NCBI GenBank assembly: GCA_018700055.1
Contig: JABISL010000005.1
Location: 1-64,000, forward strand
Reading direction: 5' to 3'
Length of the DNA: 64,000 nt
From: a bacterium
GTDB lineage: Bacteria; Margulisbacteria; Marinamargulisbacteria; UBA817; JABISL01
The notes beneath the pieces are model-generated. The model worked only from the letters and a program-made list of their open reading frames with translations. It did no database searches and had not been told where the DNA came from. A program made the position numbers and the translations under genes. Numbering within the stretch: the stretch's first letter is position 1; the number at the start of each line of letters is the position of its first letter. Below, piece by piece: positions 8,051 to 17,100 of this stretch.

Positions 8051-10135
8051 CTATTCAGTGTCTTTTGAGTAATCGCAGCCTTCCGTCTCACAATAGATCT
8101 TCGGTGATCTGCCACCTTTTTCTAGTAAGTACTTGGCCTTACATTTTGGGCAATCATCTTTGACAGGTTTGTTCCATGCCGCATAGTCACACTTGGGGTA
8201 TCCAGAGCATCCATAGAAGATCTTGCCTTTGCGAGTCCGTCGCTCTTGCAACTCACTCTTACATTTGGGACAAGCAACTTCTAATGGCTTCGTTATTGCT
8301 TTGGTGTTCTTACATTCAGGGAAGTTGGAACACGCCATAAACTCACCATAACGGCCATCTTTGATAACCATTGGATGGTCACACTTGTCACAAACCTCAT
8401 CAGTGGGTTTGTCACGATTAATTTTTTCCATTTTTTCTTTAGCCACTTCAAGATCTGCCATCAACGGCTTATAGAACTTAGCCACGATATCAAACCAGTT
8501 GTGCTTGCCTTCAGAAATCTCATCCAGGTCGTTTTCCATTTCAGCGGTAAAGTTATAGTTGAGAATACTCTCAAAAAACTTACCCAATTGATCATCAATA
8601 ACCATTCCCAATTCAGTAGGAAATAACGTTTTCTTTTCTCGTTCAACATATCCACGATCTAATATAGTAGAAATCGTCGGTGCATAAGTAGATGGTCGCC
8701 CAATCCCTTTTTCTTCTAGGATCTTAACCAATGTCGCCTCTGTATAACGATTGGGTGGTTGAGTGAACTTCTGATCTTTTTCAATAGACTTTGCAGTTAA
8801 TGCTGCGCCTTCTTCAACTTTAGGAAGTGTTCCTTCTGCTTCTTCGGCATCTTCATCATCTTTACTCTCCATGTAGAGCGCCATGAATCCTTCGAACACT
8901 ACAACATGTCCTGTTGCTTTCAAATAGTATTTATCCGCTTTCACTAAGATTTGAGTATTTTCTAACTCAGCCGATACCATTTGAGAAGCCACAAACCGTT
9001 TCCAAATCAATTGATACAATTTGAGTTGGTCCGCACTTAGCTTGCCTTGTACTGCATCCGGTGTGTAATCAACCAAAGAAGGGCGGATCGCTTCGTGAGC
9101 ATCCTGGCTATTCTTTTTCATCTTATAAACACGAGGAGACTCCGGAAGGTACTTTTGTCCGTACTTCCCTTTTACATAACTTAGCGCATCTGATTGTGCG
9201 TCTTTAGAAACACGAACCGAATCTGTTCTCATATAAGTAATCAAACCAACGGCCTCGCCATCCACTTCAACCCCTTCATAGAGCTGCTGAGCGATCATCA
9301 TTGTCTTTTTCGCCGTCCAATTGAGCTTACGACTCGCTTCCTGTTGCAATGTCGACGTAATAAAGGGCGGTTGTGGATGTCTATTTTGTTTTCTCTTAGT
9401 CACCTTATCAATCACTAAGTCCGCAGCCTTGATCTCATCAGTAACTTGAGTCGCTTGCGCTTCATTGGTTACCAGTATCTTGGTCTTGGGGTCATTTTCG
9501 GCAAACAGTTTGATATCAAACGATGCGCTTTTATCATCTTTAACTCTAGCCGATATCACCCAATACTCTTCTGGGATGAAGGCTAATATGGCACGTTCAC
9601 GCTCACAAACCAACTTCAGTGCCACAGACTGAACACGTCCCGCACTTGATCCTTTTTTAATCTTCTTGGATAGGATTGGGCTTACCCGATAGCCAATCAA
9701 ACGGTCTAATACACGACGCGCTTGTTGCGCATTAATAAGTTGCATATCCAATTCACGAGGCGTTTTAATCGCCGCTTGGATCGCTTTTTTAGTAATTTCG
9801 TTAAACACAATACGTTTAACCTTTTCTTCGGGATACTCCGCGCCTACCTGAACATGCCAGGCAATTGCTTCTCCTTCTCTATCCGGGTCAGTCGCGAGCC
9901 ATATGGTCTCCTTGCCCTTTCCTGCGGCTTTCAACTCCGTTAACAGCTTCGACTTCCCTTTAATGGTCTTGTAACTAGGCTCAAATTCTTTTTCAATGTC
10001 GACACCCAATGTATAGGGCGGCAAATCCCGAACATGACCAAAGGAGGCTTTGACAACAAAGTCAGGTCCTAGGTACTTTTCAATAGTCTTGGCCTTAGCC
10101 GGCGACTCAACAATAACGAGATTTTTCTTAGCCAT
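8051..10135 (-). CDS. topA: DNA topoisomerase I
   Basis: Type IA topoisomerase that relaxes negative supercoils by transient single-strand cleavage. The Toprim domain begins at residue 4 (NLVIVESPAKAKTIEKYLG) and contains DPDREGEAIAWH; the catalytic tyrosine is in GLITYMRTDSVRVS near residue 305. Three C-terminal zinc-ribbon modules follow: CDKCDHPMVIKDGRYGEFM with CSNFPEC, CPKCKSELQERRTRKGK with CSGYPKC, and CPKCKAKYLLEK with CETEGC. Length 694 aa is typical of short topA forms. The nearest -10-like hexamer is CATAAT, eight bases before the ATG. The structured repeat begins about 11 bases beyond its stop and may lie in its 3' untranslated region. Confidence 0.97.
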   Translation of the reverse strand: MAKKNLVIVESPAKAKTIEKYLGPDFVVKASFGHVRDLPPYTLGVDIEKEFEPSYKTIKGKSKLLTELKAAGKGKETIWLATDPDREGEAIAWHVQVGAEYPEEKVKRIVFNEITKKAIQAAIKTPRELDMQLINAQQARRVLDRLIGYRVSPILSKKIKKGSSAGRVQSVALKLVCERERAILAFIPEEYWVISARVKDDKSASFDIKLFAENDPKTKILVTNEAQATQVTDEIKAADLVIDKVTKRKQNRHPQPPFITSTLQQEASRKLNWTAKKTMMIAQQLYEGVEVDGEAVGLITYMRTDSVRVSKDAQSDALSYVKGKYGQKYLPESPRVYKMKKNSQDAHEAIRPSLVDYTPDAVQGKLSADQLKLYQLIWKRFVASQMVSAELENTQILVKADKYYLKATGHVVVFEGFMALYMESKDDEDAEEAEGTLPKVEEGAALTAKSIEKDQKFTQPPNRYTEATLVKILEEKGIGRPSTYAPTISTILDRGYVEREKKTLFPTELGMVIDDQLGKFFESILNYNFTAEMENDLDEISEGKHNWFDIVAKFYKPLMADLEVAKEKMEKINRDKPTDEVCDKCDHPMVIKDGRYGEFMACSNFPECKNTKAITKPLEVACPKCKSELQERRTRKGKIFYGCSGYPKCDYAAWNKPVKDDCPKCKAKYLLEKGGRSPKIYCETEGCDYSKDTE

Positions 10136-10199
10136 TACGGACGATTATGGGATTGAGATCCCCTGATGTCAACAAGGTTTTCTTGATTGGGGCCAAGGA

Positions 10200-11993
10200 T
10201 TAGCGTCTTAAAAACAGTTTTTCCAGGTCTATTTTGGAGAAACTAACAAAGAGTGGTCGACCATGAGGACAAGTAAAATTAGACGGGGCAGCCAAGAAAT
10301 CCTTCACCAACTGACGTACTTCTTCTGCCAACAATCGACGCCCCGCTTTGATGGCCGCCTTACAAGCTTTCATCTGCAGCCCTTCTTTTTGATCGGGATT
10401 AAGGTCAGTAGCGCCACGATGCGATTTCAAATCCTCCAAGACCTGCATCAACCAGTCCGCCAAGCCCATATCTTGGAATACCGCAGGGACCTGACGAATC
10501 ACTACACGCGTATCACCAAAGTCTTCGCAAACAAACCCCAACCCTTTAATGATGGACTGAACTTCTAAAAATACAGCCTTCAGGTCCGACCCCAAATCCA
10601 CGACTTCGGAAATCAACAATGGCTGAATATCGCCACTTTTATCATCCCTGTCTTTTTTGAATTGCTCATACAAGACCCGTTCATGAACCGCATGCTGATC
10701 CAATATCCACATAGAGTCTCTGGCCTTCACCACAATATAAGTATCAAAAAACTGTAGGTATTCCAGCTCATTATCTTGCAACGTTGTAATCTCTTGCGAT
10801 GAGAACAAATCCCCTTGAGGCATTGTTTCTGCCAATCCAGGGCGTCCGGCGCTGTCACTATAGTCTACCGCCGGCCCCTGCCAACTCAACTGCGTGGCGT
10901 TCGTATTGAGCGACTGAAACCCAACATCATTCGACTGAGGGAACCCTGGTGATTGAGGCATTAGCCCTGCTGCATGTTGAATCCCATGCTCTTTTCGCAA
11001 CACAGCTCTTAATACCTTAGGCAAGACTTGAAAAAACCACTGCGGGTTTAGGAACTTAACTTCTAACTTGCGAGGATGCACATTTACATCCACTTCTGCA
11101 GGGTCCATATCGAATCGAAGGACGAAAGAAGCAAACCGACGGTGCGGAATTACATCCCGATACACATCCATAATAATTTTTTGGACCACGCCACTTTGAA
11201 CCACGCGGCCATTCACAATAATGACCTGACGCGTCCGATTAGAGAACGTCACTGTCGGATCACTAATCCATCCAGAGATATTGGCACCAGGTTCCTTTAC
11301 ATCAATTTCGATTAGTTTGTCGTTAAGTGTCTTGCCAAATACTCTCGCCATTAATATAGGAAGCTCAGAGATCCCAGTGCTATTAAAAACTTCTTCCCCA
11401 TCGTGAGCCACGATAAAGTCGAGATCTGGTCGTGCCAATGCGGCATGCTGAACCATCGTCAAACAATAAGAAAACTCTGTCGCCGGAGACTTGAGATATT
11501 TACGCCTTACGGGCACCTTCGAGAACAGCCCATCCACTGTAATGCTCGTTCCAACCGGATGAGACGCTGGCTTTGGAACAGACTCCCCTTCACTTAATAC
11601 ATGCACTTCGTAACCATTTTCAGAATCAATATGTCGCGACTTGATCCTTAAATCAGCAACATGGGCAATACTGGCCAGAGCTTCTCCACGAAACCCCATC
11701 AAGGGCGCGGTATAAATATCTTCAACTTGTCGAATCTTGGACGTCGCATGACGAACGGGCGCCAACGCCAATCCCTCTTTACTAATCCCCCATCCATTAT
11801 CCTGAATGCGAATACGTCTCAGCCCTCCGCCTTCTATATCTACGCGAATTTTAGTGGACTTAGCGTCTATCGAATTCTCTAACAACTCTTTAACCACAGA
11901 TGCGGGACGCTCTATTACTTCGCCTGCAGCAATCTTATTAATAGTAGACTCATCCAATAACTGGATGGGCGTTGAAGACGATATAGAGACCAT
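10200..11993 (-). CDS. mutL: DNA mismatch repair protein MutL with endonuclease motif
   Basis: GHKL ATPase of mismatch repair, linking mismatch recognition to strand incision. N-terminal motifs: IAAGEVIERPASVVKELLEN with the Mg-binding Glu and Asn, IRIQDNGWGI, and FRGEALASIAHV. The C-terminal domain carries DQHAVHERVLYE, which fits the DQHA-x2-E-x4-E metal-binding nuclease motif, and CPHGRPLFVSF near the end. This points to a nicking MutL as in organisms lacking MutH. The middle linker is Gln/Pro-rich. mutS is not in the window. A good leaderless-type promoter precedes it. The 206-base spacing and shared strand with topA do not force an operon. Confidence 0.95.
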   Translation of the reverse strand: MVSISSSTPIQLLDESTINKIAAGEVIERPASVVKELLENSIDAKSTKIRVDIEGGGLRRIRIQDNGWGISKEGLALAPVRHATSKIRQVEDIYTAPLMGFRGEALASIAHVADLRIKSRHIDSENGYEVHVLSEGESVPKPASHPVGTSITVDGLFSKVPVRRKYLKSPATEFSYCLTMVQHAALARPDLDFIVAHDGEEVFNSTGISELPILMARVFGKTLNDKLIEIDVKEPGANISGWISDPTVTFSNRTRQVIIVNGRVVQSGVVQKIIMDVYRDVIPHRRFASFVLRFDMDPAEVDVNVHPRKLEVKFLNPQWFFQVLPKVLRAVLRKEHGIQHAAGLMPQSPGFPQSNDVGFQSLNTNATQLSWQGPAVDYSDSAGRPGLAETMPQGDLFSSQEITTLQDNELEYLQFFDTYIVVKARDSMWILDQHAVHERVLYEQFKKDRDDKSGDIQPLLISEVVDLGSDLKAVFLEVQSIIKGLGFVCEDFGDTRVVIRQVPAVFQDMGLADWLMQVLEDLKSHRGATDLNPDQKEGLQMKACKAAIKAGRRLLAEEVRQLVKDFLAAPSNFTCPHGRPLFVSFSKIDLEKLFLRR

Positions 11994-12028
11994 CGAAATA
12001 GTATACAGCTACCTTGCCTTGAGCTCAA
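11994..12028 (-). promoter_or_regulatory. mutL promoter, leaderless geometry
   Basis: On the minus strand a TTGAGC -35 element (12023-12028) is followed by 17 bases, TATACT (12000-12005), and exactly six bases before the mutL ATG. No Shine-Dalgarno is present. The -35 overlaps a perfect palindrome TTGAGCTCAA (12019-12028) that recurs at 61446-61455. Confidence 0.5.
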
Positions 12029-12076
12029 ATAGCACTCAATAACAACTATACACTTCCCTCAAAAAAGTCTAAACTC

Positions 12077-14104
12077 ATGGCCTCCCCCTTAAAAAAAGAT
12101 AAAAAAATGAAAAAAGTAATCGCACAACTTGAACGCGTTCCTGGACTATTTTTGGAACCGGACCCAGGATCCGATCCATCGGAACAATCCTCCCTGTTTA
12201 AATATAGTCTCCACGACGTCTTATATGGAGATAACAATAATGCCGGACCGACGATTCAATCCGTTCAAAACAACTTCCTTCTATCCACTGATGTCTTGTG
12301 GCGCCGATTAAACCCAAATAATAACGATTTGTTAACGATGCTCAAAGATCAAATAAACGCAGTCGCCGATACCGGCCAGCCCCTAGAAAAGACAGATTTA
12401 CATCAAACGATTACAGACGCAATCCAAAACAAAGACCTAGAAACATTACTCGCTATTTATCTACTCAGCCCCAAAGTTTTTGATGCAAGTGCATTTGGAG
12501 ACGACAACAATACAGTTCTGATAGAACTGATGAATTCTGAAGTCGAAAAAGAAGCTATTGAACGCTCCTTGGACAGCTCAAAACAACCCGACAACCAAGA
12601 AGTCTATACCCTGCGCCCTCCCAAAAAACAGACCAAACGAAAACGATCCATCTCCATAAATGAGACGAATGAAATTTTAGGCCCCACATCAACCAGGCCC
12701 AGAGCCGACTCCATTAAGAGTGTTGGCTCTACAACTAGTGATATTGACCCAGAAAATGAATCAAATCAGATTCATCCTATAGAACCAGCCGTAACAGTCC
12801 TTTCAAAAAAGCCCACTTCTACAGACGATAAATCAAACCCCTTCTACACATTTCTATTTTATATTGTTCACAACAACCCAGCCGTTTTGAGTCAAAAGGA
12901 CAAGCAAACACAATTAATGTTTTTACATGTATTAGTAAAGTTAAAAGGCCCGTTCATGAGACTCTTCCACAAAGCCACGCCAGATCTAAAGCTAAAAATG
13001 TGTACCCTTTCATTAATTCCCTCCAGTGAAAGAAGAGAGACTGTAGCACAAAAGGGCATCTACTATAGAAACGCGGCCGCGGCGGTTCAGTTAGTTAACT
13101 TCCTATCCCGTTTGCTAAGCGATAAAGAAACGCAACAAAAAAAACCAAAATTACCCGACGCAACAAAAACACACACGACCCATGAAATAAAAGTCCTTAC
13201 AGACCAACTGGAAACACTTCTTTTCCACAAAAACAAACATGGCGACACACTGTTTTCATTAACCGCTCGCTCAACCAACAATTTGTTAATACAGCTAATC
13301 ACTCAGGGAATGCGTATTAATCAAACCAAAACAATCCAGGCACTAACATCGCCAACAAACACTCGCATCAGCAATCAAACGACTCTCCACTTATTAATTG
13401 ACCACTGGATAGTCGAAAATCAGTCTAACAAATCTAAACCCGATCTGTCGGACCACTCGAAACTAGCCTTGGGCCTACTTGTATCAACTCTAAAAGCGCT
13501 CGTAAAAGCATCTCTTAACAATGCGAACAAACACAGTCCTCAAACACTAAAAGAGGATTGGACCTTATTCCTAAATGAATCCTGCAAACACAGTCATAAA
13601 CATGTGGACATTTATGAATTAGGGCTTCGGATTAATAAGGATGCTACAACCGCATATATTCTTGGCGAAACCGAAACCTCGGAATCAGTACTCAAAAACA
13701 CTATTAACCAGTACAAACAAAAAACAAAACCAACATTGGAAGATACTCAGGAACTGAGATCCGTTTTAAAAGTTGTCTCCACATTAGTCGATGCAAACGA
13801 AACGTTACGTTCCCTTCCCTGGCTCATTCCATTCCTATCCCAATACAAAAATGTAGATAGCGAAATATACGACCTCCATCAAAAAATGCTAGCTCCCAAA
13901 ACCTCAAACACATGGTCCTTATCAAGCTTCGTACCTAGCTGGTCTACAACATTTAAAGCCGTCGCAGTCGTCGCCGCGGCCAGAGGACTGTATCTTGGTG
14001 GCAGCTGGATGTTTAACACTACCCGATGGCTAGTCCAACAATTCAACAAAGCCCCCCAATTATCGAAGATCGGCACAAACACCCAGACATCAAACCAAAT
14101 TTAA
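12077..14104 (+). CDS. Orphan 675 aa helical protein, weakly ankyrin-like
   Basis: I do not recognise this protein. It is rich in Lys, Thr, Asn and Gln and largely helical. Two stretches are reminiscent of ankyrin repeats: NKHGDTLFSLTARSTNN followed by LLIQLITQGM around residue 390, and QTTLHLLIDHW about 45 residues later. The region around residues 170-235 is charged and probably disordered (PPKKQTKRKRSISINE). Near the C-terminus a short hydrophobic segment (FKAVAVVAAARGLYLGGSW) could touch a membrane. There is no signal peptide. An alternative start is the second Met at residue 11. It diverges from mutL with an 83-base gap. Effector-like or structural roles are possible but unsupported. Confidence 0.7.
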   Translation: MASPLKKDKKMKKVIAQLERVPGLFLEPDPGSDPSEQSSLFKYSLHDVLYGDNNNAGPTIQSVQNNFLLSTDVLWRRLNPNNNDLLTMLKDQINAVADTGQPLEKTDLHQTITDAIQNKDLETLLAIYLLSPKVFDASAFGDDNNTVLIELMNSEVEKEAIERSLDSSKQPDNQEVYTLRPPKKQTKRKRSISINETNEILGPTSTRPRADSIKSVGSTTSDIDPENESNQIHPIEPAVTVLSKKPTSTDDKSNPFYTFLFYIVHNNPAVLSQKDKQTQLMFLHVLVKLKGPFMRLFHKATPDLKLKMCTLSLIPSSERRETVAQKGIYYRNAAAAVQLVNFLSRLLSDKETQQKKPKLPDATKTHTTHEIKVLTDQLETLLFHKNKHGDTLFSLTARSTNNLLIQLITQGMRINQTKTIQALTSPTNTRISNQTTLHLLIDHWIVENQSNKSKPDLSDHSKLALGLLVSTLKALVKASLNNANKHSPQTLKEDWTLFLNESCKHSHKHVDIYELGLRINKDATTAYILGETETSESVLKNTINQYKQKTKPTLEDTQELRSVLKVVSTLVDANETLRSLPWLIPFLSQYKNVDSEIYDLHQKMLAPKTSNTWSLSSFVPSWSTTFKAVAVVAAARGLYLGGSWMFNTTRWLVQQFNKAPQLSKIGTNTQTSNQI

Positions 14105-14153
14105 AGGTCTCGCTACATAATTGAGCGACATTCCCTAACATGAGCACTCTTGC

Positions 14154-14165
14154 TATAATCCTTCT
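14154..14165 (+). promoter_or_regulatory. Putative -10 element of the glutamate dehydrogenase gene
   Basis: A consensus TATAAT (14154-14159) ends exactly six bases before the ATG, predicting a transcript that begins at the start codon. No good -35 element is visible at 16-18 bases, and there is no Shine-Dalgarno. Confidence 0.5.
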
Positions 14166-17100
14166 ATGAATTCAGAAGACCAAAAAAAGAAGTTGATGCA
14201 GAGTCTACTCAAGACACTGCCTAAGGATCCTTTATTAGAAGGGTTTGCTGAGCGACTTCTCCAACAAATGTCATTTCGAACAATGACCCACCTCTCCACA
14301 CAAAACGTGCACTTGTTCTTACAAGAGCGCTATGAATTCTTCAAAACAAACATAAGCAAACGCCCAGCAATCAAAATATCGACGCCCAAATCGCCGCCGA
14401 AATGGCTCAAACACCGTCAAATGATAGAAATTGTTAGCCCAGACGCCAGCCATTTAGTCATTACCGTGGAGGGTATTTTGCGCAAACATGGCCTTCGAAT
14501 CACGCGAACACTACATCCCATTATAGGAATTACATGTAAGCCGCAGAGTAAGTTAACCGCTATTGGGGCCCCAGAAGATCACCCCGTGCCAATATCCTAC
14601 ACGTTCAATGCGTTCGAAGAAGTCAACGACGCCAAATTATTATCATCCATCAAAACCGAGTTGCTTTATCACCTAAAAGCGGTTGATGCATCACACACAT
14701 CTCAAGACCAATTATTTAACCTTATCAACACCCTTCAAACCGAAGTCAAAAACAATTCGATCCAATCCGAAGATCCCAAAACAGAATGGATCGACCTACT
14801 GGATTGGCTCAAAAAACTTAATTTTTCATTTTTTGGATACGTTCCCTTCGATGTCACCAAAACCTATCGAAAGTGTCTAAAGAGCAAGGGCATCGGCATC
14901 TTGAACCCCGCATTTGTCAAACTGAACCCCGAAGCATTAACCACTCTTTCACAACATACCCATGACTCATCTCCCCAATCCATCCCGTTCATGTTTGACT
15001 CGATTACCGTCGTTAGTCCCGTACAGCGGTTTGAAAACATGATGCGTCTAAGCATCAAGCTTCCAAAGGCAAATGGTGGCTATATTGAGCATACATTCTT
15101 GGGAATTCTCAAACGCAGTTCGCTCTATGCCAAAAACATCGACACGCCACTTATTCGACGAAAAATGAATTTCATATTTGATGAAAAACAACTGCTCCCA
15201 GGATCTTACGACTACAATGAAATCATCCGTATTTTTACCTCGATCCCTAAATTCGAACTCTTCCGCAGTCCTAAAGAAGACCTACTAGAAATGGTCGACA
15301 ACCTCCTTTCCGTAACCAATCCCAACCATATCCAAGCATTCATAAAAACCACTGACAAAAACCGTAAGGCACAGGTGTTGATGGTCATGCCAAACTTTAT
15401 ATTTACTAGAGAAACTATTCAGACCACCGTTAGTTACTTCAAGAATTTAGTCCCGACCAAGTCTTTTGAATGGATACCTGTCCCCGCTGAAGAAAAATGT
15501 CGCCTCCACATTTACATTGAAAAACAAAATCCCGCTGACGAATTCCCCAATGAAATCGAAATTGAAAAACACCTATCTCTAAAAATCAAAACATGGGAAC
15601 AAGACTTCAAAGAGCACTTGATTAAGTTAACGCCGCAAGAAAATGCCGTCAGTCTATCCAAAACCTATGCACAACTCATTCCCGATCATTATCGAGTGAG
15701 AACACAGCCACAAGATGCGGCAGAAGATACTGTCATATTAGAAAATCTTTCCGATCAAAACCCCTATCAATTTGATATTAAAACGTTTGATTATCCCCCC
15801 ACATCTGATTTGGCTGGAAAAGCATCGCTATTAACGGTTTACAGCCAACGAAAAATCAACTTAATCGAGATTATGCCAATACTCCAAAACCTCAACCTTC
15901 AGGTCATCGACCAACTGACATCACGTATTGGGAACGAAGACACGACCCGCGGCTTCATACAATCGTTTAGAGTCTTGGATCAATCTCACAAAAAAATAAA
16001 TGAACACGAAATCAAACATATTTTACAAGAACTACTTACTAAAATATTTACACAAGATACCGCAAATGACCCGCTCAATGCGTTGGTCATCACTGCCAAA
16101 CTTAACTGGGAAGAAATTAACATTCTTCAAATGTTAAGAAACTATTACTGCCAACTTTCTCCCAATCATTCTCGCGAAAAAGTAAATCAAACCCTACTCA
16201 AATACAATACAATCGCTCAACAACTCGTCTCTTATTTTGAGAGTCGATTTATGCCAAACCCTAAATGGGGAACACCAGAAAAAAGAGCGCCAAAACTTAC
16301 CACTATCCAAAATCAAATCATTGACTCATTAACCACAGTCGATGACATTGGCGAAGATACAATCATCAGAAGATTCATAAACATATTAGAGAACATATTA
16401 AGAACAAACGCTTACTCCAAACCAGATCATGCACCGTTTTCTATAAAAATTAACTCAAAGGCAATCGATGCCGCCCCTAGCCCGAAACCCCATTGTGAAA
16501 TCTATGTTTATCATGCTCATATGGAAGGGGTTCATCTACGCTTTGGAACTGTTGCTCGAGGCGGACTACGTTGGTCAGATCGCCCAGATGACTTCCGTAC
16601 CGAAATCCTTGGCTTAGTCAAAACACAACAAACCAAGAACGTCGTCATTGTCCCTGTGGGATCAAAAGGCGGATTCATCGTCAAAGAATCCAGCAACTCT
16701 AGGGAAGAAGCCCAAGCAAATGCTAAAAAGCACTACAAACGATTTATAAGTGCCCTTTTAGATATTACAGATAATATGACAACCCCAACCCAAGTATCCC
16801 CCCCTAAAAACGTACTACGCTATGATTCGGACGATCCTTATCTAGTTGTGGCCGCAGACAAGGGAACCGCTACGTTTTCAGATATCGCCAATGGCGTGTC
16901 CCTAGACTACGGGTTCTGGTTAGGCGACGCGTTCGCTTCGGGTGGATCTCACGGATACGATCACAAAAAGGTAGGCATCACCGCACGTGGGGCATGGGAG
17001 TGTACTGAACTCCACTTCGAGGAAATGGGGCAACCCACAGAGTCCAAACCATTCACAGTTGCAGGCGTTGGCGATATGTCTGGTGATGTATTCGGAAACG

